DNA of 64,000 nt from Liminaster sp964567855 (GCA_964567855.1 CAZMOE010000002.1:62001-126000); one strand, 5' to 3'. Shown: positions 50,879 through 60,644, counted from the stretch's first letter. Numbers and translations: made by a program. The notes: generated by a model from the letters alone, not told the origin.

Positions 50879-51220
50879 ATGAACGATAAATTAGTTGAAA
50901 TTATAGTACAAGGGCTTCAAGAGACTAAAGCCAAAGACATCCGCATCGTAGATATGACCGATATCGAAGAGGCCGCAGCTTCCTATTTTATTATTTGCGA
51001 AGGCACCTCATCGACACACGTCTACGGCATTGCCGACGGAGTGATGGACTACGTCAGGGACAACGCCGGCCAAAAGGCATTCGGCTCCATCGGCATGCAA
51101 AGCCGTCAATGGATCGTCATTGACTACGGTCACATTCTTGTACATGTTTTCCAACCGGAGACCAGGCAGTTCTACCGCCTCGAATCCCTTTGGGCCGACG
51201 CACCTCTCACAACAGTGTAA
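50879..51220 (+). CDS. rsfS: ribosome silencing factor RsfS
   Basis: The 113 residues match RsfS (Iojap/DUF143), which binds ribosomal protein uL14 and blocks subunit joining in starvation. The core is IVDMTDIEEAAASYFIICEG, HVYGIADGVMDYVRD and the C-terminal WIVIDYGHILVHVFQPETR with YRLESLW. The start aligns with other RsfS proteins. It heads the rsfS-ftsH-cdsA unit common in Bacteroidota. Confidence 0.95.
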   Translation: MNDKLVEIIVQGLQETKAKDIRIVDMTDIEEAAASYFIICEGTSSTHVYGIADGVMDYVRDNAGQKAFGSIGMQSRQWIVIDYGHILVHVFQPETRQFYRLESLWADAPLTTV

Positions 51221-51259
51221 AAATAACATATAAAACTCATTATTTAAGAACCGAAAAAT

Positions 51260-53332
51260 ATGGGCTACAATAAAGACGCACAAAATAGACCTCGTATAAA
51301 CCCAGACAAACAACCTTCCGACAACAAAGGCGGAGGCAACGGATTCAAATTCAATTTCTACTGGCTGTATACGGTAATTGCCGTTACCCTGTTCGGCATT
51401 TTCCTCTTTTCATCCGGCAATTCCAGCCGTGAAGTAGGATACTCCGATTTTGCCAAAATGGCCCAAAACGGAGATTTCTCCAAAATGATCGTGTACACCA
51501 ACAAGGATATTGTCGAGGCGACCCTGCAGCAGGCCCCGACGGAAGAGAATCTCAGCGGCATCAAAGCGGCCTACGAAAAAGCGCAGAAGGAAGGCAAGAG
51601 CGTTATCATCGAAACCAGCATCCCGTCAGCCGATAAATTCGCCGACGATGTGGAACGATGGAAAGATAATCCCGACAGCAAATTCAAAGCTGACGTCCGC
51701 TACGAGAAAAGCAGCAACATGTGGGATATGTTCTGGAGTTTCGGCTCCCCGTTGCTCATCCTGCTTGTATTCTGGTTCTTCATATTCCGTCGCATGAGCG
51801 GCCCCAGCGGCATGGGCGGCGGCATCTTTTCGGTGGGAAAATCCAAAGCCCAAGTATATGAGAAAGACAATCGTGTGCAGGTGACCTTCAAGGATGTTGC
51901 CGGTCTTTCCGAAGCCAAGCAAGAGGTACAGGAGATTGTCGAATTCCTGAAAAATCCTCAGAAATTCACCAACCTCGGAGGTAAGATCCCGAAAGGCGCA
52001 TTGCTGGTAGGCCCTCCCGGCACGGGTAAGACCCTTCTGGCCAAGGCGGTTGCGGGTGAAGCCGACGTGCCGTTCTTCTCCATGTCCGGTTCGGACTTTG
52101 TTGAAATGTTTGTGGGCGTCGGCGCAAGCCGTGTACGGGATCTGTTCCGCCAGGCAAAGGAAAAGGCCCCGTGTATCATCTTCATCGATGAAATCGACGC
52201 CGTCGGACGCGCCCGCGGAAAGAACCCCAACATGGGATCCAACGACGAACGTGAAAATACGCTCAACCAATTGCTTACCGAAATGGATGGATTCGGCACC
52301 AACAGCGGCGTCATCATTCTGGCCGCCACCAACCGCGCCGATATTCTCGATAAAGCCTTGTTGCGCGCCGGCCGCTTCGACCGCCAGATCCACGTCGACC
52401 TTCCTGAACTCAACGACCGCATCGAGATTTTCAAGGTTCACTTGAAACCTCTGCAGCTCGATCCTACGGTAGACGTAAAACTCCTTGCCCGACAAACTCC
52501 GGGATTTTCCGGAGCGGACATTGCCAACGTCTGCAACGAGGCGGCGCTCATTGCAGCCCGTCGCGGTAAAGAAAAAGTGGACAAACAGGATTTCAACGAT
52601 GCCGTAGACCGTATCATCGGCGGTCTCGAAAAGAAAAGCAAGGTCATGACACGTGACGAAAAGCGTGCCATCGCCATTCACGAGGCCGGCCATGCCACTA
52701 TCAGCTGGCACCTGCAATATGCTTCACCCCTCGTCAAAGTGACTATCGTTCCGCGCGGCAAGGCACTGGGCGCAGCATGGTACATGCCCGAAGAACGCCA
52801 GATTACGACCAAAGAACAGATGCTGGATGAGATGTGCGCCACTCTCGGAGGACGTGCCGCCGAAGAAATCTTCCTGGGACGTATCTCCAGCGGTGCCGCC
52901 AACGACCTCGAACGTATCACCAAGCAGGCCTATGCCATGGTAGTATATTATGGTATGAGTGAAAAGCTCCCCAATGTATGCTACTATGACAGTACCGGTC
53001 AGGATTATGGATTTACAAAGCCCTATAGCGAAGAGAGAGCCAAAATCATCGATCAGGAAATCAGCGACATGATACAGGTTCAGTATGAACGCGCCAAGCA
53101 GATATTGCTTCAGTATGCAGACGGTCATGCACGGCTGACCAATGTCCTGACCGAGCGTGAAGTGATCTTTACCGAAGACGTCGAACACATCTTCGGCCCG
53201 CGTCCATGGGCTTCCCGTTCTGAAGAAATCATTCAGGACCAGCAAGGTGCCGAAGTAAAAGAGCCGGAAAAAAGGCCCGAGCCCGTTTCCGCCTTTTCAC
53301 CAGCGGACCGAAAAGAAATCCACACTCTCTAA
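51260..53332 (+). CDS. ftsH: ATP-dependent zinc metalloprotease FtsH
   Basis: The 690 residues have two membrane segments (about 33-51 and 160-177) enclosing a periplasmic domain, an AAA domain with Walker A GPPGTGKT at 251-258 and Walker B IIFIDEIDA, the SRH region RADILDKALLRAGRFDRQIH, and a zinc-protease domain with HEAGH near residue 470. It degrades membrane and short-lived proteins. The length is slightly above E. coli FtsH (644). It follows rsfS by 40 bases. Confidence 0.97.
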   Translation: MGYNKDAQNRPRINPDKQPSDNKGGGNGFKFNFYWLYTVIAVTLFGIFLFSSGNSSREVGYSDFAKMAQNGDFSKMIVYTNKDIVEATLQQAPTEENLSGIKAAYEKAQKEGKSVIIETSIPSADKFADDVERWKDNPDSKFKADVRYEKSSNMWDMFWSFGSPLLILLVFWFFIFRRMSGPSGMGGGIFSVGKSKAQVYEKDNRVQVTFKDVAGLSEAKQEVQEIVEFLKNPQKFTNLGGKIPKGALLVGPPGTGKTLLAKAVAGEADVPFFSMSGSDFVEMFVGVGASRVRDLFRQAKEKAPCIIFIDEIDAVGRARGKNPNMGSNDERENTLNQLLTEMDGFGTNSGVIILAATNRADILDKALLRAGRFDRQIHVDLPELNDRIEIFKVHLKPLQLDPTVDVKLLARQTPGFSGADIANVCNEAALIAARRGKEKVDKQDFNDAVDRIIGGLEKKSKVMTRDEKRAIAIHEAGHATISWHLQYASPLVKVTIVPRGKALGAAWYMPEERQITTKEQMLDEMCATLGGRAAEEIFLGRISSGAANDLERITKQAYAMVVYYGMSEKLPNVCYYDSTGQDYGFTKPYSEERAKIIDQEISDMIQVQYERAKQILLQYADGHARLTNVLTEREVIFTEDVEHIFGPRPWASRSEEIIQDQQGAEVKEPEKRPEPVSAFSPADRKEIHTL

Positions 53333-53398
53333 GAGGAGATTTTTTACTACTGTACAAACATCAACAGCTAAAAAACCATAAGGCAAATTCATTCGACC

Positions 53399-54277
53399 AT
53401 GAAATCCCTTTTGTTAAGAACTGTCACCGGATTATTTGTGGTGGGTGCCATTGTTGCAGCCATCATCTGTGATCCGGTGGCGTTTCTCTTTATTTTCGGA
53501 GTTCTTACAGCCGGCGTTTTATTTGAATTCTATACCCTTATAAACGTCACCAGAGAAGTACACATCACCCGCCCGATACATAGCCTGGCCGGAGCCGTAC
53601 TATTTGTCTGCACTTTCTGCACGAGTTCCCATCTCACCGGCAACACGATATTCTTAGTATTTCTCGGTTATATGATGCTCATGTTCATCAGCCTCTTATA
53701 CAGTAAAAGAGAGAACCCCATCCGTGAGTTGGCCTACATCATCATAGGATTGGTTTACATCGGGATGCCCATAGCCCTCCTGAACGTTCTGGCTTTCCAC
53801 ACCGTAAAATTCAATATCCATTCTATCAATGATTATTCCCCGATCTTCCTCCTGTCGCTGTTCTTCTTCATCTGGATTTATGACACGGGAGCCTATCTGA
53901 CCGGTATCTCTATAGGACGTCACCGCCTCTGCCCGCGCATTTCCCCCAAAAAGAGTTGGGAAGGGGTTTTCGGCGGATTATTTTTCTGCATCCTGTTAGG
54001 TTGGGGACTTTCCTACGACGGATTTTGGAATTTTATCGGCATCAACATTCACGACGGCATCCGGCTTTCGACCTTAGAGTGGATCGGAATGGGCATCATC
54101 GTCGCCATATTCTCCACCTTCGGCGATTTGATCGAATCATTCGTCAAACGATCGGTCGGTGTGAAAGACTCCGGCACCATCCTCCCCGGCCACGGCGGTC
54201 TGTGGGATCGTTTCGACAGTCTGCTGATGGCCTGCCCCGCATTGGTCATCTATCTCTTCATTATCAAATACTGGTAA
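53399..54277 (+). CDS. cdsA: phosphatidate cytidylyltransferase
   Basis: The 292 residues have about eight membrane segments and the CDP-diglyceride synthase signature near the C-terminus, in the fragment KRSVGVKDSGTILPGHGGLW followed by DRFDSL. It makes CDP-diacylglycerol from phosphatidate and CTP for phospholipid synthesis. ISPKKSWEGVFGGL is the second conserved part. It ends the rsfS-ftsH-cdsA unit, 66 bases after ftsH, before a terminator at 54321-54366. Confidence 0.95.
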   Translation: MKSLLLRTVTGLFVVGAIVAAIICDPVAFLFIFGVLTAGVLFEFYTLINVTREVHITRPIHSLAGAVLFVCTFCTSSHLTGNTIFLVFLGYMMLMFISLLYSKRENPIRELAYIIIGLVYIGMPIALLNVLAFHTVKFNIHSINDYSPIFLLSLFFFIWIYDTGAYLTGISIGRHRLCPRISPKKSWEGVFGGLFFCILLGWGLSYDGFWNFIGINIHDGIRLSTLEWIGMGIIVAIFSTFGDLIESFVKRSVGVKDSGTILPGHGGLWDRFDSLLMACPALVIYLFIIKYW

Positions 54278-54320
54278 CCCGGCACACGTTTCGCATACGG
54301 GATATACCACATATACCCTC

Positions 54321-54366
54321 CCCCGTTTAAGGTGATCAAAGGCCTTTAACGGGGACATTTGTTTTC
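54321..54366 (+). terminator. terminator after cdsA
   Basis: CCCCGTTTAAGG (54321-54332) and CCTTTAACGGGG (54343-54354) pair at 11 of 12 positions with a 10-base loop, followed by ACATTTGTTTT. Confidence 0.75.
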
Positions 54367-54634
54367 CGACAACACCCAAAGAAAGAATCGAACGACACCG
54401 TCGGAGAAAAAAGATTACGAAAAAGATTCCTACCCCATCCATCCGATCATTTCCATCAACGGAAATTCCAGGGGAGGAAAGCGTTCCATCGCCGACAATT
54501 CTCACCGCCATCGCAACCGGAACACCATTTCTATAAAAATGCAACAGCAGCCTCCGGTCCGGAAATACAGAAAAAGCATCGACGCCACAGATTCCCGATG
54601 AGGCCGGCATTCAGAAAGCAACCATAGAAACAAA
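54367..54634. other. intergenic stretch between cdsA and nfnB terminators
   Basis: The 54278-54687 gap holds the two terminators. A plus-strand frame of about 80 codons between them is basic and low-complexity with no ribosome-binding site, and I do not accept it as a gene. Confidence 0.35.
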
Positions 54635-54666
54635 GCGGGGACAGGTGAAAAACAACCTGTCCCCGC
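54635..54666 (-). terminator. terminator after nfnB
   Basis: GCGGGGACAGGT (54635-54646) and ACCTGTCCCCGC (54655-54666) form a perfect 12-base stem with an 8-base loop; on the minus strand TTTGTTTC follows. Confidence 0.9.
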
Positions 54667-54687
54667 CGACGTATATCTATCTTAATT

Positions 54688-56154
54688 TTATCTGGTCAGA
54701 TATTCATGCATGTGCGCAGCAGCCCGACGACCGTCGCCCATGGCCAGGATAACCGTTGCTCCGCCCCGCACGATGTCGCCGCCGGCAAACAAGTCGCTCA
54801 CAGCACTCTGCATCGTCTCTTCATCGATCACGATGGTTCCGCGTTTGGAAACCTCGATACCGGGAACGGAACGGGGTATCAACGGATTAGGCGAAACACC
54901 CACAGCCACCACCACCAGGTCCACCGGCAGGGTCACCGTCTTGCCCTCTACCGGCACCGGGCTACGCCGACCCGACGCATCGGGCTCGCCGAGCTCCATC
55001 ACCTGAAGTACCATTTCATTCACACGGCCTTTTTCGTCCGTATGGTATTCGAGCGGGTTGTGCAGTGTCAGAAATTCGATACCCTCCTCCATAGCATGGT
55101 GTACCTCTTCCTTGCGGGCCGGCATTTCATCGATGGAGCGACGGTAAACCAACATCACCCGCTTGGCTCCCATACGGCGGGCGGTACGGGCGGAATCCAT
55201 TGCGGTATTACCGCCACCGATCACGGCCACATTCTCGCCACGGAGAATCGGTGTGGCATAGCCCTCGCGCCCGGCGCCCATCAGGTTGATACGGGTCAGA
55301 TACTCGTTGCTCGACATCACGCCGATGGCATTCTCTCCCTGAATGCCCATAAAGCGCGGCAATCCAGCTCCGGAGCCGACAAAGATGCCGTCGAAGCCCA
55401 TTTCATGCAGTTGGTCATAGGTCAGTGTCTTGCCGATAATCACGTCGGGTTCGAACTTGACTCCCATCTCACGCATGAGGTTGATTTCAGCGTCGACAAT
55501 ATCATTCGGCAAGCGGAACTCCGGAATACCATATTTCAAGACACCCCCGATTTCATGTAGGGCCTCGAAAACGGTCACGTCATAACCCAATTTCGCCATA
55601 TCGCCGGCAAAAGCAAGGCCGGAAGGACCGGAACCGACCACGGCCACCTTCCTGCCATTGGCAGGGGCGCATACCGGAGCTTTTGCCTGGCCGCTTTCGC
55701 GCTCATAGTCGGCCGCAAAGCGTTCCAGGTATCCGATGGCCACCGGCTTGTGTCCCATCTTCAAATGAATGCACTGGCTTTCGCACTGTTTCTCCTGCGG
55801 ACATACACGGCCGCAAACCGCCGGCAGAGAGCTGGTCTTTTTAATAGTGCGGGCAGCCTCTACAAATTCCCCGGCCTCGATATGTTTGATAAACGTCGGA
55901 ATATTGATTCCCACCGGACAACCTTTCATACAGCTCGGATCCACACAATCCAGACAGCGCTGCGCCTCAAGGCGAGCCTGTTCGGCCGTAAGCCCCTGCT
56001 GCACCTCTTCGGTAAAGGTGGTAACACGATATTCGGGTGCGAGTTCGTTCATCGCCACCCGTTCGATCTGTCCGCGCTCTTTGGCAGTCTTATTTTTTCG
56101 CAATGCTTCGCGCCACGGTTCGCTGCGCTGGGCCTTTATTTCCTCTAAAGTCAT
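54688..56154 (-). CDS. nfnB: NfnB/GltD-like flavoprotein (NADPH-dependent oxidoreductase subunit)
   Basis: The 488 residues begin with a 4Fe-4S domain (RCLDCVDPSCMKGCPVGINI and CGRVCPQEKQCESQC) and continue with two FAD/NAD(P)-binding folds (VAVVGSGPSGLAFAGDMAKL, VAVIGGGNTAMDSARTARRM). It is annotated in many genomes as the glutamate synthase small subunit, but no large GltB subunit is nearby, whereas the FAD/NAD reductase-like gene upstream is the typical NfnA partner. NfnAB couples NADH and ferredoxin to NADP+ by electron bifurcation. The Nfn assignment rests mainly on this pairing. Confidence 0.85.
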   Translation of the reverse strand: MTLEEIKAQRSEPWREALRKNKTAKERGQIERVAMNELAPEYRVTTFTEEVQQGLTAEQARLEAQRCLDCVDPSCMKGCPVGINIPTFIKHIEAGEFVEAARTIKKTSSLPAVCGRVCPQEKQCESQCIHLKMGHKPVAIGYLERFAADYERESGQAKAPVCAPANGRKVAVVGSGPSGLAFAGDMAKLGYDVTVFEALHEIGGVLKYGIPEFRLPNDIVDAEINLMREMGVKFEPDVIIGKTLTYDQLHEMGFDGIFVGSGAGLPRFMGIQGENAIGVMSSNEYLTRINLMGAGREGYATPILRGENVAVIGGGNTAMDSARTARRMGAKRVMLVYRRSIDEMPARKEEVHHAMEEGIEFLTLHNPLEYHTDEKGRVNEMVLQVMELGEPDASGRRSPVPVEGKTVTLPVDLVVVAVGVSPNPLIPRSVPGIEVSKRGTIVIDEETMQSAVSDLFAGGDIVRGGATVILAMGDGRRAAAHMHEYLTR

Positions 56155-56253
56155 TTTACTTATAAATTATTGATTTTACATTCCGGAGCCTCCCGCCGCG
56201 CCAGGCATTTCAGGTATCCCCATCTCCGGGGCGACGCCACTCCGACTGCGGTC

Positions 56254-57051
56254 TCAGGCCTGCTCTTCAGCTTTATAGGAACTGAGACGCATCATCATCT
56301 CTCCGAAATCGACCTCATGGGCATCAAATTCCGGGCCATCGACACAAACGAACTTCGTCTTGCCTCCGACTGTAATGCGACAGGCCCCGCACATACCGGT
56401 ACCGTCGACCATGATCGTATTGAGGCTGACAATGGTCGGCACCTCATACTTCGCCGTCAACTGACTGACGAACTTCATCATTATGGCCGGCCCGATGCAA
56501 ACGCATTTATCGACATGTTCGCGCTGGATGACACTCTCCACGCCGTTGGTCACCAGGCCTTTCGTGCCATAGGATCCGTCGTCGGTCATGATAATCACTT
56601 CGTCAGAGGCGGCACGCATCTCATCTTCCAGAATGATCAAATCTTTCGTACGGGCGGCCAACACGACAATGACACGGTTACCGGCCTCATGCATGGCGCG
56701 AACGATGGGCAACAAAGGGGCCACACCGACACCGCCGCCGCAGCAAACCACGGTACCGTAGTTCTGAATATCGGTGGCATGCCCCAACGGTCCGACGACA
56801 TCCTGCAACGCATCGCCGGCATTGAGCGCGATAATCTTTGCAGAGCTTTTACCGACAGCCTGGACCACCAGCGTAATAGTGCCCCGTTCGATATCGGCAT
56901 CGGCAATGGTCAACGGAATACGTTCGCCCTTTTCATCGACACGGACAATGACAAAATGTCCGGCCTTGCGACTGCGGGCGATAAGAGGAGCCTCCACTTC
57001 CAGGCAGGCCACCTTTTCTGAGAACATTTTCTTACTTACGATCTTATTCAT
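56254..57051 (-). CDS. nfnA: NfnA-like FAD/NAD-binding oxidoreductase
   Basis: The start at 57051 (MNKIVSKKMFSEKVACLEVE) gives 265 residues, the normal NfnA/SudB length. It has a ferredoxin-reductase-type FAD domain (AGHFVIVRVDEKGERIPLTI), the NAD-binding CCGGGVGVAPLLPIVRAM and a C-terminal Cys cluster (GTGMCGACRITVGGKTKFVC) for a 2Fe-2S centre as in PyrK. It lies 99 bases upstream of nfnB. The longer frame to 57207 has no matching family sequence and is rejected. Confidence 0.88.
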   Translation of the reverse strand: MNKIVSKKMFSEKVACLEVEAPLIARSRKAGHFVIVRVDEKGERIPLTIADADIERGTITLVVQAVGKSSAKIIALNAGDALQDVVGPLGHATDIQNYGTVVCCGGGVGVAPLLPIVRAMHEAGNRVIVVLAARTKDLIILEDEMRAASDEVIIMTDDGSYGTKGLVTNGVESVIQREHVDKCVCIGPAIMMKFVSQLTAKYEVPTIVSLNTIMVDGTGMCGACRITVGGKTKFVCVDGPEFDAHEVDFGEMMMRLSSYKAEEQA

Positions 57052-57480
57052 TGGATCAACAGTATATAAACAGGATATTTCTTTTACATCGAATCCATCC
57101 CGCTGCTGCGGAAAGATAGTCGGTCCGAAACAAATGCCCCCGGCAGGAGAGCATATATTTCGGCACACAAAGATAATGAAAAAACATTCGGACTGCGAAG
57201 TTTCCAACTTTTTTTTTACATTCTGACCTATTTTATAGAATGAATGTTATTTTTTGCTTTCCCAAAGACAACTTTCAAAGAAAATATTTATCTTCGCCCG
57301 GCAGAAACCGATTATCTGCCATGTGCCGCCCGCCGCAGTACAGCAACCGGCCCCAACAATATACAAGGCCGCCGCTGCAAAACGGGGACGGCCATAACTA
57401 CCGAACGGAACGGTCGCCGCGGGAAAACAACGGTAACCGGGACAGTTAGTAACGTCTGAAAAAAAGAAGATTCTACCTCT
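57052..57480. other. gap between nfnA and the alpha/beta hydrolase gene
   Basis: It holds a -7 box for nfnA (TATCTTTG on the minus strand, 57175-57168) and a TATCTTCG on the plus strand (57289-57296) that may serve the next gene about 190 bases downstream; neither has a clear TTTG at the right distance. I see no gene or RNA motif in between. Confidence 0.4.
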
Positions 57481-58449
57481 ATGAGAAAAAATAAGGCCAT
57501 CGGCCGCGCATTTACCTATACCCTTTTGGCAATTGCCATTCTCCTGACCGGAGGAGGATTCTATGTGCTCGACTACGCCCTCCGGCCCGATCACCGCGAC
57601 CGTCAAGAGAACTCGTTAGACTACATGGGCGAAACGTATCCCGGACTACGCCCGTGGTATGACAGTCTGCGAACAGCGGGTATCCTGCGCGACACGATAA
57701 TCGACAGCGACGGCGGCCCGAGGCTTCACGCCTATTATGCCCCCGCCGACAGCGCCGCAGGGACAGCCGTCATCGTGCACGGTTATACCGACAATGCGCT
57801 GCGGATGATGATGATCGGACGCATGTACCGCGAGGAGCTGCATTACAACATCCTGCTGCCCGACCTGCAGAACCACGGGCAAAGCGAGGGGGAAAGCATA
57901 CAAATGGGATGGAAAGACCGTCTCGACGTAATCCGGTGGACACAAGTGGCCCATGAGCTTTTTGCCGACAGCACGATGGTTCTGCACGGCATCTCCATGG
58001 GGGCCGCCACGGTCATGATGGTATCGGGCGAAACATTGCCGGCCTATATCCGCGCCTTTGTAGCCGACTGCGGCTATACTTCGGTATGGGAACAATTCGC
58101 CAAGGAGCTGAAAAGCCAGTTCGGGCTGCCCGCCTTCCCGCTGCTGAATATCGCCAGTGGCATCTGCGACCTGCGCTTCGGATGGAATTTCAAAGAAGCG
58201 TCGGCCATCGGCCAGATAGCGCGCAACGAGCGCCCTACCCTCTTCATCCACGGAGACCGGGATGATTATGTACCGACGGAAATGGTGTATCGCCTCTTCG
58301 AGGCAAAAAAGCAAGGGGTCAAAGAGTTGTGGATCGCTCCGGACACGGATCATGCACATGCCTACCGTAACCATCCGGCCGAATATACCAGCCTGGTACG
58401 GGCATTCCTCGACTCATACGCCACTCCGGAAACCCGCCGGACACCGTAA
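57481..58449 (+). CDS. membrane-anchored alpha/beta hydrolase
   Basis: The 322 residues start with an uncleaved-looking membrane anchor (FTYTLLAIAILLTGGGFYVL). The fold has HGYTDNALRM (oxyanion region), the nucleophile elbow HGISMGAATVM (GxSxG) and a C-terminal FIHGDRDDYVP (Asp) and TDHAHAY (His), completing the triad. It belongs to the BAAT/YqkD-type alpha/beta hydrolases; the substrate is unknown. The patatin gene begins about 35 bases downstream, so the two lipid- or ester-acting enzymes may be co-expressed. Confidence 0.85.
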   Translation: MRKNKAIGRAFTYTLLAIAILLTGGGFYVLDYALRPDHRDRQENSLDYMGETYPGLRPWYDSLRTAGILRDTIIDSDGGPRLHAYYAPADSAAGTAVIVHGYTDNALRMMMIGRMYREELHYNILLPDLQNHGQSEGESIQMGWKDRLDVIRWTQVAHELFADSTMVLHGISMGAATVMMVSGETLPAYIRAFVADCGYTSVWEQFAKELKSQFGLPAFPLLNIASGICDLRFGWNFKEASAIGQIARNERPTLFIHGDRDDYVPTEMVYRLFEAKKQGVKELWIAPDTDHAHAYRNHPAEYTSLVRAFLDSYATPETRRTP

Positions 58450-58485
58450 CGAAAGCAAAAGGTTTTTCCGTTGATTTCTACAGCC

Positions 58486-60579
58486 ATGTCATTGTTCCAT
58501 AATCATATACATATTCCGACGCTCTGCCTGACCGTTCTGTTGCTGCTGGCGGGCATTCCCCGGGCGACCGCAGGCCAAACGGTGGAAAGCGGCGACACGT
58601 CGCGCCCCAAAGTGGCAGTCGTGCTGGCCGGTGGCGGAGCCAAAGGCGTCGCCCACATCGGGGCGCTGAAAGTGATCGAAGAGGCCGGCCTCCCGATAGA
58701 CATCATCGTGGGCAACAGTATGGGCGCTATCGTGGGCGGACTCTACAGCATCGGCTACACTCCGGAGGAGATGGACAGCATCGTCCGGACACAAGACTGG
58801 ATCCGCCTGCTTCTGGATACCCCGGACCGGCAAGAGGAGAAACTCTCCCTTAAAAAACAATACGATCACTATCTGCTGCATATCCCATTCGACGAAAAAA
58901 AAGGGGAAAGCTGGCATAATACCGGTGTCATCCGCGGCAAAAATATCACCACCCTGCTTGGCCGTCTGACAGCCTCGCTGCCCGACACCGTCGACTTCGA
59001 CCGGTTGCCGGTCAGATTCTGCGCCATAGCCACCGATGTGATAGGCGGACAGATTTACGAATTTCACTCGGGCAACCTCGTAGAGGCAATGCGCAGCAGC
59101 ATGGCCATCCCCGGAGTGTTTACGCCAGTGAAAAAAGACTCCATGCTGCTGGTCGACGGCTGCATACTGAATAACTTTCCGGTCGACGTGGCCATCGCCA
59201 TGGGTGCAGGCATTGTCATCGGTATCGACCTGGAAAACGATGCCGACGTCCCCCATAAACTCACCAATATGGTCGATATGTTGACCCATATCATGGATGT
59301 TACCTGCAACAGAAATTATAAAGAAAATATCAGTAATTCGGATGTATATATTCCGATCGATGTAAAAGACTACACCGCGGCGAGCTTTTCCAGCAAAGCC
59401 CTCGATTCGCTGATCACCCGCGGCGAACGGTCCACCCGCCTGAAACTGGATGAGCTGAACAGGCTGAAAGAAAAATTTTCGCTGACTGCCGGGCAGCGCC
59501 CGGCCTGTATCTCTGCCGTCCGCCCGGAAACGGCGACCGTCCCCGAAGACCTCGATACCGAGAAAAAGAAAAAAGCAGCCCCGACCTACATAAACGGAGC
59601 GTTAAGCCTCGGCGCCCGATTCGATACCGAGGAATATGCCTCCGTCATGCTCCACGCCAATCTCCCCATCTCGGAACGCAGACATACCCACCTCGCCATT
59701 TCCGGCCGCCTGGGGCAACGGATACGCGGCAGCCTGCTGCTGAATCATGAGCTCTTCGACATACAACATTTCAGCATCGGCTACGACTTCGAACACAACG
59801 TTATCGATTACCATGACCACGGCGACCGGGCCGCCGAAATCACCGACAATCATAACCGCGTCCGGATACAAAGCTGGCAAAGTTGGAAAAAGGCCCGTTA
59901 CTCCGTCGGCGCACAGTTCGACCTGCATCATTATTCCGATATTCTGGTCGACCGAAAGCATCCGGGCGATATTCCCGCTCACGACGACGAACATTATTTC
60001 ACCTACTACGCCCAAGTTGAATTCAATAACCAGAATGCCACCTATTTCCCCACTACGGGAAGCACTGTGGAGGGACGATGCGAGATCATCAGCGACAATC
60101 TCTACCAGTACCGGAAACAGAATCCCTTCCCCATCTTCAGCGGTTACTGGCAGACCGCCATTTCCCTCAACAGCCGCTTCACGTTCCTGCCGTCGGCCGC
60201 TGCCCGCGTGATACTTTACGACAAGGAACCGCCCTTTGCGCTCAGGAATATGGTGGGGGGACTTGCACGAGGGCACAAAGCCGAACATCAGATGCCGATT
60301 TCCGGCCTGGCCTATACGGAAACCGTAGACAAAGCGGTCATCTGCACCGGTATAGAAGTCCGTCAGCGCATGGGGGCCAACCACTTCATATATGCACAAT
60401 TCGATGCGGCCTCCATCAGTCAGCACCTCGAGTCGGCTTTTAATAACGACACCTATTGCTGGGGCATGAAAGGCGGTTATGCCTATCGCAGCCTGGTCGG
60501 GCCCCTGTCCGCATTCATCAATTACAACTCCCGCACGAAACAGGCGGCCTTCTTCCTGAACGTGGGTTACTATTTCTGA
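58486..60579 (+). CDS. patatin-like phospholipase fused to an outer-membrane beta-barrel
   Basis: From the ATG at 58486 the protein has 697 residues: a signal peptide (to about ATAG), a patatin domain at 42-240 with the oxyanion motif LAGGGAKGVAH (48-58), the catalytic Ser78 in GNSMG and the Asp in LLVDGCILNN, then a linker and a C-terminal half of about 330 residues with alternating barrel strands ending in FFLNVGYYF. This resembles type Vd (PlpD-like) autotransporters and Bacteroidota patatin-BamA-type proteins. I do not find a clear POTRA domain between patatin and barrel. It should hydrolyse phospholipids in the periplasm or at the surface. Confidence 0.85.
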   Translation: MSLFHNHIHIPTLCLTVLLLLAGIPRATAGQTVESGDTSRPKVAVVLAGGGAKGVAHIGALKVIEEAGLPIDIIVGNSMGAIVGGLYSIGYTPEEMDSIVRTQDWIRLLLDTPDRQEEKLSLKKQYDHYLLHIPFDEKKGESWHNTGVIRGKNITTLLGRLTASLPDTVDFDRLPVRFCAIATDVIGGQIYEFHSGNLVEAMRSSMAIPGVFTPVKKDSMLLVDGCILNNFPVDVAIAMGAGIVIGIDLENDADVPHKLTNMVDMLTHIMDVTCNRNYKENISNSDVYIPIDVKDYTAASFSSKALDSLITRGERSTRLKLDELNRLKEKFSLTAGQRPACISAVRPETATVPEDLDTEKKKKAAPTYINGALSLGARFDTEEYASVMLHANLPISERRHTHLAISGRLGQRIRGSLLLNHELFDIQHFSIGYDFEHNVIDYHDHGDRAAEITDNHNRVRIQSWQSWKKARYSVGAQFDLHHYSDILVDRKHPGDIPAHDDEHYFTYYAQVEFNNQNATYFPTTGSTVEGRCEIISDNLYQYRKQNPFPIFSGYWQTAISLNSRFTFLPSAAARVILYDKEPPFALRNMVGGLARGHKAEHQMPISGLAYTETVDKAVICTGIEVRQRMGANHFIYAQFDAASISQHLESAFNNDTYCWGMKGGYAYRSLVGPLSAFINYNSRTKQAAFFLNVGYYF

Positions 60580-60586
60580 AAATAAA

Positions 60587-60618
60587 TTTGTTTATCCCAC
60601 AAGATTTGCATATCTTTG
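60587..60618 (+). promoter_or_regulatory. promoter for murB
   Basis: TTTG (60587-60590), 20 bases and TATCTTTG (60611-60618) match the Bacteroidota consensus, 26 bases before the ATG at 60645. Confidence 0.75.
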
Positions 60619-60644
60619 CGCAACTATTTTAAGAGCAAACATCT

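Noticed and set aside
54359..54601. 80-codon basic open frame after cdsA
   Set aside because: Starts at a non-ATG codon inside the cdsA terminator region, has no family features and lies between two terminators.
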